Below, one piece after another: positions 16,474 to 23,603 of a stretch of 36,925 nt of DNA. Where the stretch lies: contig DAOWCY010000055.1 in the NCBI GenBank assembly GCA_030639305.1, forward strand, positions 1 to 36,925. The letters run 5' to 3'. The notes beneath the pieces were generated by a model that was given only the letters and a program-made list of their open reading frames with translations, was not told where the DNA came from and ran no database searches. Position numbers and translations under genes: made by a program. Each line of letters starts with the position of its first letter. Position 1 is the first letter of the stretch. This DNA is from JAGLQA01 sp023135565. GTDB taxonomy: Bacteria; Acidobacteriota; Aminicenantia; UBA2199.

Positions 16474-16512
16474 ATCTACCTATGACAAATAATGGCATAG
16501 GTAGATTTTTTT
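16474..16512 (+). terminator. Intrinsic terminator-like hairpin on the plus strand
   Basis: ATCTACCTATG (16474-16484) pairs perfectly with CATAGGTAGAT (16496-16506) and is followed by seven T. The orientation is plus, although both neighbouring genes are on the minus strand. It would block readthrough toward the phosphodiesterase operon, or it belongs to an unrecognised plus-strand transcript. Confidence 0.6.
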
Positions 16513-16560
16513 ATCGTATGCCCGGCGGTTTTCCCTTAAACGCTCACCCGCGGGCGCGGG

Positions 16561-16774
16561 CTTGCCTCCGGCGGCCCCTGCCGGGGGGGCCAAACTTTTG
16601 TAAAAGTTTGATCAAAACTTTTGATGAGCGATACGATTTTCTACACTATAAACAGCCTTCGTTGGCCCCTGCCGCGAAGCGGCTTATCGCCTCCCCGTGC
16701 GTTCGGGGTTGATCAAAACTTCTGATAATTTAGAAGCGAGAAGCGCTCACCCGCTGTCCCCCGTGCGTTCGGGG
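16561..16774 (+). repeat. Composite palindromic repeat cluster
   Basis: In order it contains TTGCCTCCGGCGG with the AAACTTTTG-TAAAAGTTT hairpin and tail ATCAAAACTTTTGATGAGCG. Next are the GAA-loop hairpin GCCGC-GAA-GCGGC (16671-16683) and CTTATCGCCT followed by CCCCG-TGCGTT-CGGGG (16693-16708). GCGAGAAGCGCTCACCCGCTG and a second CCCCG-TGCGTT-CGGGG complete it. It ends exactly at the stop codon of the membrane-protein gene. The rest of the gap (16418-16560) holds only the terminator-like hairpin. Confidence 0.8.
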
Positions 16775-17623
16775 TCAGAACTCGATGCCGAAACGTTTCT
16801 TAAAAGCCAATACGATAATAAGCGTCAACAAAAGATAATATAAAATCCAATGCATACTGATCCCTAAAAACGAAACACTCCTGCCTGGATACTGGATATA
16901 GATGAACTCTAATTCGCCCGCCTCCGGGAACACTTTCTCAACCGGGTACTCGATATGCGAGATAGACGAATCCCTGAGCTTTTTATTGGACAACGCGCCT
17001 TTGTGCTCACCGATTAACAAACTCTTCTCAAAAATTTTGCCGTCTACTTTTATCCTGATCTTTGTGTCACCGGCAGCGGCAGCTTCTACTTTCCAGTTCA
17101 CTTCGCGCAAGGGCTTTTTCTTTTCCTCATCTTTAAAGGCATCGATAAAAACAGGGTTCATCTTCGGTTTAAAATGCTCGCTCTCTAAAAGCTCGATCTC
17201 CAGGCTTTTGGGGTCCTGTGAAAACCCGGCCTTGATAACGATCTCTTCTCCTGCTTTGAACGCCCGCATACCATATCGCACATCCATCTGCACAAACAAA
17301 GGCACAAGCAGCGGCAGGATAATGATGATAACGCCGAAGTTCAACGCAAAATATTTCATGACGTAGAGCAAACTCTTAAAAAAAGAACCGAGAATCACTT
17401 TCCAGAAATCCTTGTAAAGCCGGATAGCAAATATACTGGCTTTGACCTGGTTTTTGGCCCTTTTTATTTTTGCGGGAGAAGAAAAATACTTGTACGCCAG
17501 CAAAACAACGAAGGAGGTGAGGATACTCAAAAACAGTATCTCCCAAAAATCGCCTAAAAAAGAAAAGGGATACAAAATCACATCGCAGAACTTCGTTATA
17601 GAATAATTTATTTTCTGGATCAT
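16775..17623 (-). CDS. Membrane protein with periplasmic domain, in the phosphodiesterase operon
   Basis: A 282-residue protein. One membrane segment lies near residues 25-46, then a basic cytosolic loop (SPAKIKRAKNQVKAS) and an amphipathic stretch. One or two segments follow at about 80-113 (FGVIIIILPLLVPLFVQM). A beta-rich periplasmic domain covers about 114-250, and a last segment about 253-273 (ILYYLLLTLIIVLAF) is followed by a basic tail. The short segment, basic loop and segment pair recall Oxa1/EMC3 (DUF106)-type insertases, but this is a weak resemblance and no function is assigned. It starts five bases after the stop of the 62-residue gene, so the two are co-translated. The stop codon abuts a repeat cluster. 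Confidence 0.75.
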   Translation of the reverse strand: MIQKINYSITKFCDVILYPFSFLGDFWEILFLSILTSFVVLLAYKYFSSPAKIKRAKNQVKASIFAIRLYKDFWKVILGSFFKSLLYVMKYFALNFGVIIIILPLLVPLFVQMDVRYGMRAFKAGEEIVIKAGFSQDPKSLEIELLESEHFKPKMNPVFIDAFKDEEKKKPLREVNWKVEAAAAGDTKIRIKVDGKIFEKSLLIGEHKGALSNKKLRDSSISHIEYPVEKVFPEAGELEFIYIQYPGRSVSFLGISMHWILYYLLLTLIIVLAFKKRFGIEF

Positions 17624-17628
17624 GTCAG

Positions 17629-17817
17629 CTACGATATATACCCGAGCCCGCTCAGTCTCTCGGCCTGCTCTTCTTTATCATCATCAGACTTAATCTTATC
17701 ATATTCACTGCCGATTAAATTCTCAACCAATTCATCTAAAGAAGAATAACCGTGAAAAGCAATTATTTCATCCGCTTTTTCTGAACTTTCACTGCTAAGT
17801 TTTACTTTTTTTGCCAT
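17629..17817 (-). CDS. Small RHH-like protein with C-terminal LGYI tail
   Basis: A 62-residue protein. The first 35 residues (KVKLSSESSEKADEI, then GYSSLDELVENLI) resemble a ribbon-helix-helix unit. An acidic linker (KSDDDKEE) follows, and the end reads RLSGLGYIS. The LGYI ending resembles the C-terminal tails of many sulfatase- and phosphodiesterase-type proteins; here it occurs on a separate small protein in the same operon. No signal peptide is present, so it is cytosolic. It ends in TAG, showing that UAG works as a stop in this genome. Start ATG 17817 with AAGGAG (17828-17823) upstream is convincing. Confidence 0.7.
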   Translation of the reverse strand: MAKKVKLSSESSEKADEIIAFHGYSSLDELVENLIGSEYDKIKSDDDKEEQAERLSGLGYIS

Positions 17818-17868
17818 TTTTTACTCCTTGTTTATCATACTAATACTCATACTGATTTTTTACTAATC

Positions 17869-19854
17869 TTATACTAAACTTTTTCCGCGCATGTCCTTGG
17901 GAGTAGGAATGCCGAATATATTTAAAATAGTCGGGGCCACATCCCATATGACCGGCTTCTTCTTGGTGTCCATTTTAAAATTCCCCATCAATAAGGCAGG
18001 CACCTGGTGCGGGTCTATAATATGGTCGCCCGTCCAGCGGCTCATATTGTCCTTTACGGTTTCCCGACCTATCCCGCCCATGGCGCAGCCATAATCGAGA
18101 CCATAACCGCGGTTGCAGCCGACGATAATATCCGGCCCTCTATCCAAGAAATCACCTTTGTAAACTTCTTCGGTAATAAACACTTTGCCGATAGGGTTTT
18201 TCCCGGTTTCGGGGTCTTTGTAATCCAGCAGCATCTTTTTGATGCCTGCCAAAACCCGTTTCTTGTCCGCCGGAGCTACGCTGCCTTCACCTTCCCTGCC
18301 GCGCAGGTTGATGTAGATGCCGTTCAAGCTCATGGCATAGGCTTTGGTCTTATCCCAATTGCCCTGGTTCAGCAGCGCCATGGAATCATCGTAATCGGGT
18401 TTGCCGTTCAACTTAAGAAAACCGCCGCGGAAGAGCAGGGCATTGAGATCGATCTGTCGCCGCAAAGGGGCGAAACCATGATCCGAAAGGATGATTAGCG
18501 GCACGTCTTTAGGCAGTTCCTTAACTACTTCGCCTATGATTTTATCGAATTCGCGGTAAAGCGACTCGATCCGGTCGCCGTACTTTTTGGCTTCTGCTGC
18601 GCGGTAGTTGGGGTGCAGGGGGTCCCGCAGCGCCCAGTAAATATGAGAACCCTGGTCGATAGAAGAAAAATAGTAAAACAACATGGCCCGTTTCATGCCC
18701 AGGAAACGCTCTAACTCGTATTTGAATAGCTTTTTGCTTTCGGCAAAAATCGACTGGGACTGCACGATATAATTCTCCATGCTGAAGCTTTCCTTCTTGA
18801 TGGCATTAAAATCCGCCGGCAGTCCTAATGTGTGGAAAGGACCGGCAGCTTTTGCCAGTTCTTTGCTGTAACTTTCGGGGCTGCTGATTACCTGGGCCGG
18901 GTCGGCGGGAGAAATATTGCCGGGGGTAATATAAAGCCTGAACCTTTCACCGCGGTTTTCTAAAAGATAGAACCTGACCATGGCGGATATACTATTCAAC
19001 ATGGGGATCATCTCGAATTTTATTTCTACCCATTCGCTTAACTGGCCTTCCTGGAGCAGCACTTGCGTGCCCTGGATGTCGATCCTGACGGTGCGGTGTT
19101 TTTTGTCCCGGTACACTCTAAAAGGTACGAAAACCGGCTCCGGTTCTGTTCTCAGGTCGTTTTTCGGCCCCTGGATTTCACCTTCCATGACTTCGTTTTC
19201 GTCGAAAAAAGCGTAATTGAAACGCCCTTTGCCGCTCCCTTCGGTCATGGCTTCGTTTTCATCGCTGGTGTAAAGAGTATAGACCCCCTGGGTGCCGGTA
19301 ATATCCGGGGTGCCCATACCGGCGATGGCACGGCCATATTTCATCTTCGAGGGGGGATAATTAGAGGGCATCTTAAAAACAGTGGAGTCGATCTTCCTGT
19401 CCATGATGTAGTCCCAGAAAGGGGTGCCTTCCCGGTTCAGGCGGCTCTCAGCGCTGCTGTAAGGTAGTTTGTAACCGCCTATCTCAACGGTTTTGGCGTT
19501 TTTTTCTTTGATAGGTTCCGAGGTGGAAAAGGGGATATAATTCTCAGGATGTCGGCTCAAAAAACCGAAAATACCGTGACCGGCGGGGTCTTTGCCCGTG
19601 GCAAAACTGGCCCAGGCGCAGGGGCTTTCCGGCGGAGCGGTGGAGAGCATGTCGGTAAACGTGCCGCCCTGCATGAACTTGCGGATGTTGGGCAGTTCGC
19701 CTCTTTTGATCATAGACCTGACTATGCCGGGGTCCATGCCGTCGAAGCCTAAAATCAAAGCTTTTTCCGACTTTACTACTGCCCCGGACCGGGAAAATAA
19801 AGCCGGGAACGTGAGCAGGAGTCCTGTATTTTTTATAAATTCTCTTCTTTTCAT
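17869..19854 (-). CDS. Type I phosphodiesterase/nucleotide pyrophosphatase-like (alkaline phosphatase superfamily), Tat-exported
   Basis: A 661-residue member of the alkaline phosphatase superfamily (PF01663-type). The N-terminus MKRREFIKNTG is a twin-arginine signal, so the enzyme is exported folded. Metal and nucleophile motifs are GFDGMD (about 35-40), ESPCAWASFATG (about 77-88, likely Ser nucleophile), LSDHGF and GDHIIDPHQ near the C-terminus. A beta insert of about 150 residues separates the catalytic halves. Such enzymes hydrolyse phosphodiester, phosphonate or phosphoglycolipid bonds with two metal ions; the substrate is unknown. It is a paralogue of the upstream gene (20068-22161), with the same motifs and insert but a different export route. 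It lies 51 bp before the 62-residue gene, and its ribosome site is poor. Confidence 0.88.
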   Translation of the reverse strand: MKRREFIKNTGLLLTFPALFSRSGAVVKSEKALILGFDGMDPGIVRSMIKRGELPNIRKFMQGGTFTDMLSTAPPESPCAWASFATGKDPAGHGIFGFLSRHPENYIPFSTSEPIKEKNAKTVEIGGYKLPYSSAESRLNREGTPFWDYIMDRKIDSTVFKMPSNYPPSKMKYGRAIAGMGTPDITGTQGVYTLYTSDENEAMTEGSGKGRFNYAFFDENEVMEGEIQGPKNDLRTEPEPVFVPFRVYRDKKHRTVRIDIQGTQVLLQEGQLSEWVEIKFEMIPMLNSISAMVRFYLLENRGERFRLYITPGNISPADPAQVISSPESYSKELAKAAGPFHTLGLPADFNAIKKESFSMENYIVQSQSIFAESKKLFKYELERFLGMKRAMLFYYFSSIDQGSHIYWALRDPLHPNYRAAEAKKYGDRIESLYREFDKIIGEVVKELPKDVPLIILSDHGFAPLRRQIDLNALLFRGGFLKLNGKPDYDDSMALLNQGNWDKTKAYAMSLNGIYINLRGREGEGSVAPADKKRVLAGIKKMLLDYKDPETGKNPIGKVFITEEVYKGDFLDRGPDIIVGCNRGYGLDYGCAMGGIGRETVKDNMSRWTGDHIIDPHQVPALLMGNFKMDTKKKPVIWDVAPTILNIFGIPTPKDMRGKSLV

Positions 19855-19873
19855 TTTGTTAATTCCTTATTAC

Positions 19874-20060
19874 TTGCCTTCGGCGAGTCAGAACCTTTTT
19901 GAAAAAAGGTTCCGACACCTCCAAAAACTTCTGTTGAGCAAACGTTTGTGCACACTGCCAAACGTTGGGGAATTGGCCCAAACGTTGAGCTTAATAGAAG
20001 TTTTTGCGGGGGTGCAGGGGGCAGTATTTTCAAAAAGCGCCCCCTGCCCGCCGGAGGCAA
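19874..20060. repeat. Inverted pair of palindromic elements with three CAAACGTT boxes between
   Basis: A plus-oriented element (TTGCCTTCGGCGAGTC, AGAACCTTTTTG hairpin, CACCTCCAAAAACTTCTG) faces a minus-oriented one (AGAAGTTTTTGCGGGGG, GCAGGGGGC hairpin, CCCGCCGGAGGCAA). The stems of the two differ completely, yet each is self-complementary. Between them CAAACGTT occurs at 19939, 19959 and 19979, exactly 20 bp apart. The whole forms the gap between the two phosphodiesterase genes. Confidence 0.8.
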
Positions 20061-20067
20061 AATATAA

Positions 20068-22161
20068 TTAAGCACTAGTTTTTACCTCTAAATCTTTACC
20101 GTCTATAAAAGCGGGCGGCTTTATCCCGAATGCGGACAACACCGTGGGCGAAATATCTGCGATAGAGGGGTTCCCGGTATTAATTTTGCAGTTACTAAAG
20201 AAAATACCGGGGATAAATTCCCTGGAAAAAGAATGATCCCCACTCCACATGCGCTTGTTATCGGAAACGATCTCATCACGCACATAGTTGACCGCCGATT
20301 CCGGGGATACACGATAACCTACGTTGTACCCGATAACGATATCCGCCGCATTCTTTATATAGGGACCTTTGTAAATTTCTTCCCGTTTGTAAACGCCTTT
20401 TGCTACCGCTTCACCGGTTTTTTTATCTTTAAGTTTCAACAGTTTTTCTTTGATTTCATCTTTGAGCTTTTCCGCTTCTTTTTTCTTAACGATGCCTAAT
20501 TTCTCCCGGTCTTTCATGTTCAAAAAAATACCGTGCAGCCCCTGGCCGTAAGCTCTCGATTTAGACCAGTCCACATCGGCGTACCATTTGCCGCTGAACT
20601 TCTTGCCTTCGTTCAAGACTAAATAACCTTCTTTGTGCAGCCAGGAGTTGAGGTGGAAGTCCCGGTTTACCGCATTAAAACCATGATCTGAAACGATAAG
20701 CAGCAAGTCGTCGTCTCTCATTTTCTCATACAATTTACCGAGAAATTTATCCATGGCTTCGTAAGATTCGGCCACCGCATTGACTATGTGCTCCTCTTTC
20801 GAAGGCGTGTCCGCCGGGGAACCGGAGTCTTTTAAATACCTCCAGAACATGTGCTGGATCCTGTCGGTAGTTTCAAACACCTGCACCATTAGACCGTTTT
20901 TGAATTTTTTGAAGGTGTCGAAAAACATCGCTTCCCGTTCCCGCTGATAACCATAAACCTGCTGCAGGAAAGCCTCTTCGGACAGCACTCTTTCGTTCAA
21001 AGCCCAGGTGTCCTCAGCCATGCCTAAGGTGGCATAAGGGCCTAACAATTTGGACAGGTAGACCGAAAGAATACGCGGATGAGTAATGGGCATGGAAGGT
21101 TTCTCCGGGTCGATGTTGATGGGCGAAATATACAATTTTACCGGGTTCGTGTCTTCGAGTACTAATTGGGCAATACCGGAAATCTTGATCAACCCGGCTT
21201 TAAAATTTAATGTGATCCAATTGTGGGTTTTGCCCTGTTCTAAATGATATGTATCTTTCCCGATTTCCATATCGGCTGTTTTTTTCTCTTTATCGACTGT
21301 TAATTTGAACTTTATTTCTAAGGGCGGATTGCCTTTGGTAAAAGGATTGCTAGGCCCTTTTATCGTGGCGCTGTAGGTGTTCTCGCCGGTTTTATGCAAC
21401 TGCTCCAGGATACCTTCAGCCACTTCCGATTCCCCGCCGACAGCGTCGGAATAGAAACTAAAGCTGCCCTGGGAACCTCTCAGGTCGGGAGTGCCTAAAC
21501 CGGAGAGCATCAGGCCGTAGAATTTTTCCGGCGGGAACGTATAGGGGATTCGCAGTACCGTAGAGAAAATCCCTTTGCTGCCGACAATTTTCCAGAAGCT
21601 GGTGCTTTTTCGTTTCAGTTCGATTTTGGGTTTAGAGATAGGGATGCTGTATTTGCCGATTTTCAACATTTTCTTAGGCGGGAAAATATCGGAACCGGAC
21701 ATCTTGGGCATATAGGTAGCGCGGTCCGTGGCCAGGAAATCGAAAATATTGTGTTTGCCCGGGTTAACGCCTGTGGAAAAGGTGGACCAGGCCACTGGTG
21801 AGATCGGCGGCTCGGTGCTCCACAAGGGGGCGAAAGTGCCGTTTTTTGCCAGCTTTTCAAAGTTAGGGAAAGATTTTCCTTCCGCCATGAATTTGTTCAA
21901 GCGGTTATAGTCCATGCCGTCGAAACCGATGATGATGACTCTTTTATATTTAGCGTGTTTTAAGGTTTTGAAACGTTTGATAAAATTGATCAGTGTGCGG
22001 ATAGGGAAGGTAATGAAGTAGAAGAGGGACAGGAAGAAGGCGATAAAGATGAAGAAGAAAGAACCGGCAAAGGCAAAACCCGCGCCGGGCCCCACGTAGG
22101 CCAGGGCCGGTAAGCTGCAAATAACTAACAGTATAAAGAACAAAATCTTATTTTTTTTCAT
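20068..22161 (-). CDS. Type I phosphodiesterase/nucleotide pyrophosphatase-like, membrane-anchored paralogue
   Basis: About 697 residues. The chosen start, ATG 22161, gives a compact signal/anchor MKKNKILFFILLVI. TTG 22194 and ATG 22176 are longer alternatives without better ribosome sites. A second hydrophobic segment (FAFAGSFFFIFIAFFLSLFY) is followed by a basic stretch, so the protein is membrane-tethered. Catalytic motifs are GFDGMD, ISPVAWSTFSTG, VSDHGF and WSGDHSF, parallel to the downstream paralogue. The beta insert between the halves is also shared. It is the first gene of a four-gene minus-strand operon with its own promoter (22265-22293) and a leader carrying two hairpins. The end VKTSA and stop lie just before the repeat pair. 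Confidence 0.87.
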   Translation of the reverse strand: MKKNKILFFILLVICSLPALAYVGPGAGFAFAGSFFFIFIAFFLSLFYFITFPIRTLINFIKRFKTLKHAKYKRVIIIGFDGMDYNRLNKFMAEGKSFPNFEKLAKNGTFAPLWSTEPPISPVAWSTFSTGVNPGKHNIFDFLATDRATYMPKMSGSDIFPPKKMLKIGKYSIPISKPKIELKRKSTSFWKIVGSKGIFSTVLRIPYTFPPEKFYGLMLSGLGTPDLRGSQGSFSFYSDAVGGESEVAEGILEQLHKTGENTYSATIKGPSNPFTKGNPPLEIKFKLTVDKEKKTADMEIGKDTYHLEQGKTHNWITLNFKAGLIKISGIAQLVLEDTNPVKLYISPINIDPEKPSMPITHPRILSVYLSKLLGPYATLGMAEDTWALNERVLSEEAFLQQVYGYQREREAMFFDTFKKFKNGLMVQVFETTDRIQHMFWRYLKDSGSPADTPSKEEHIVNAVAESYEAMDKFLGKLYEKMRDDDLLLIVSDHGFNAVNRDFHLNSWLHKEGYLVLNEGKKFSGKWYADVDWSKSRAYGQGLHGIFLNMKDREKLGIVKKKEAEKLKDEIKEKLLKLKDKKTGEAVAKGVYKREEIYKGPYIKNAADIVIGYNVGYRVSPESAVNYVRDEIVSDNKRMWSGDHSFSREFIPGIFFSNCKINTGNPSIADISPTVLSAFGIKPPAFIDGKDLEVKTSA

Positions 22162-22190
22162 AGTTGATTCTACCATATTATATTGTTTTT

Positions 22191-22248
22191 TCAAGGCTCA
22201 GCCTGAAAAAAAAGCGATAGGAAAGCTGCCTGCCGGATTTGCAGGCAG
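22191..22248 (-). promoter_or_regulatory. Two hairpins in the leader of the phosphodiesterase operon
   Basis: CTGCCTGC (22226-22233) pairs perfectly with GCAGGCAG (22241-22248). On the minus strand this is followed by a run of eight T, then a second inverted repeat CAGGCT-G-AGCCTTG flanked by T and A runs (about 22190-22212). Both lie between the promoter and the start codon, so transcript attenuation is possible. No known riboswitch pattern is recognised. Confidence 0.4.
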
Positions 22249-22264
22249 TATTCGGTATCCCGCT

Positions 22265-22293
22265 AATATATAGCAAATATCTCTTTTTGTCAA
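22265..22293 (-). promoter_or_regulatory. Promoter of the phosphodiesterase operon
   Basis: On the minus strand, TTGACA (22293-22288) and TATATT (22270-22265) are 17 bp apart. Transcription would start near 22258, leaving a leader of about 97 bases before ATG 22161. Confidence 0.65.
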
Positions 22294-22313
22294 CTGAATT
22301 GTTAAAAAAAATT

Positions 22314-22405
22314 TATGCCATTACATGGCGGTAATAAACAACATGTTTTACATATTTCAAGTTCCCACCGTTTGGCAGCTTTTTTTTAAGCTTAGTCTTG
22401 AAAAA
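22314..22405 (+). repeat. TTACATGG palindromic element, copy A
   Basis: This region of about 90 bp begins ATGCCATTACATGGCGGTAA, continues AACAACATGTTTTACATATT and CCCACCGTTTGGCAGC, and ends in a terminator-like hairpin with T and A runs around AAGCTTAGTCTTG. A copy in the same orientation with more than 80 percent identity by eye lies at 25729-25825. A shorter copy lies in front of hicB. The two long copies flank a 3.4-kb segment with Uma2, an antitoxin, the transposase and the lipoprotein. Confidence 0.7.
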
Positions 22406-22453
22406 ACGTTATTATCTCAAACAGTCTAAAATTAGAATTCCTATTTCCCGCGG

Positions 22454-22482
22454 TTGACAAAAAGAAAATAAGAGATTATACT
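22454..22482 (+). promoter_or_regulatory. Promoter of the Uma2 pseudogene
   Basis: TTGACA (22454-22459) and TATACT (22477-22482) are 17 bp apart. A strong ribosome site AGGAGGT (22499-22505) sits nine bases before ATG 22515. Expression signals are therefore intact although the coding region is interrupted. Confidence 0.7.
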
Positions 22483-22514
22483 TTTATCGTATTATTTCAG
22501 GAGGTACAAAGCTC

Positions 22515-23105
22515 ATGGGTTTAGAGGCCATAAAGCAGGAACAAAAATTTACTTACGCGGATTATTTATCCTGGGATGATAACCAGCGCTGGGAAATCAT
22601 TCATGGTGAAGCTTATATACTATCGCCTGCCCCGGCTACCGACCACCAGGCGATCTCCACGGAGTTATTGTATCAAATAAGGAATCAACTAAAAGAAGGC
22701 GCCTGCAAAATATTCCATGCCCCTTTCGATGTCAGGCTGCCGCTGAAAAACGAAAAGGAAGAAGAGGTAGAGAATGTAGTGTAGCCGGATATTTCGGTGA
22801 TTTGCGACCCCGGCAAATTGGATAAAAAAGGGTGTCTTGGAGCGCCGGATTTGATTATCGAGATTTTATCTCCCTCCACTTCCCGGACGGACAGGCTGGA
22901 AAAATTCAACCTTTACGAGCAGGTAGGGGTAAAGGAGTACTGGCTGGTATCTCCCGATGATAAGATGGTAGAAATTTTTTATTTAGGAGAGGACGGCAGG
23001 TACGGCAGACCGAAAATCTATTGTGAAACAGACACCGTGGAGTTAAAGGTATTGGCAAAGATGGAGGTAGATTTGGGTGCAGTTTTCGGTGCGGTAATGG
23101 TATGA
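22515..23105 (+). pseudogene. Uma2-family (DUF820) restriction endonuclease-like gene with in-frame amber codon
   Basis: Two halves in the same frame (22515-22784 and 22785-23105) together give a full Uma2 protein of about 196 residues with one TAG at 22782-22784. The sequence around it reads ENVV-stop-PDISVICD. The family consensus there is VVQPDISV, so a single C-to-T change from CAG is the simplest explanation. The second half has the PD-(D/E)XK-type features GAPDLIIEILSPST and GVKEYWLVSP. Promoter and ribosome site are intact. Since TAG is a normal stop elsewhere in this window (17629-17631, 29573-29575), codon reassignment is unlikely. Uma2 proteins are widespread, multi-copy nuclease-fold proteins of unclear role. 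A sequencing error or readthrough cannot be excluded. Confidence 0.85.
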
Positions 23106-23287
23106 ACTTATTGTTTTCCCCGGCAACCCATTCCCGAAGATGAATATTTTATGTTTGGAAAACGGTCAGGACGCATATATGCGTTCCCTACAGGACTCGA
23201 TATTACCATTGATTGATCCCCGGAAAAAAGAAATTTTAGTTGGAACTTGCATAAAACTGTTATATTATTTGTGATGGAGGTTATGCA

Positions 23288-23554
23288 ATGAAAAAATTCG
23301 TTACTATCGACAAGAATCTATTAAATGAGTTGATGAACTATACCGATGCTAAAACCAAAACCGCGGTTGTAGCACAGGCGGTCAAAGAACATATCCGCCG
23401 TTCTAAATTAAAACTGCTGGCAAAACAATTGGGTAGTATCGCTGTAGATGACAGAGCTATCACTGATGGCAATTTGGCTGATCTTGAAAGGGCCCGCCGG
23501 CTCGAACAAATTGGAGTATCGAAATCAAAGATTCACCCTGGATTCCCATTTTGA
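23288..23554 (+). CDS. VapB-type antitoxin, apparently orphan
   Basis: An 88-residue protein. Its first 50 residues (FVTIDKNLLNELMNYTDAKTKTAVVAQAVKEHI) match the type II VapB antitoxin with an N-terminal ribbon-helix-helix DNA-binding fold. It would dimerise, bind its own promoter and block a PIN-domain RNase. No vapC follows: the next 500 bases contain no gene. The C-terminus (RLEQIGVSKSKIHPGFPF) looks unlike the usual toxin-binding end and may be fused to non-homologous sequence. TGGAGG lies seven bases before the ATG. An extended -10 (TG-T-TATATT, 23258-23266) just upstream is a likely promoter. Confidence 0.7.
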   Translation: MKKFVTIDKNLLNELMNYTDAKTKTAVVAQAVKEHIRRSKLKLLAKQLGSIAVDDRAITDGNLADLERARRLEQIGVSKSKIHPGFPF

Positions 23555-23603
23555 ATCTATTAACAACCTAAAACTATTCAAGATTTAAAACAAGGAAAAA
23601 CTG

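Noticed and set aside
22515..23105. Stop-codon reassignment (UAG as sense codon)
   Set aside because: UAG ends the 62-residue gene at 17629-17631 and the antitoxin-like gene at 29573-29575, and no other real gene contains in-frame TAG.
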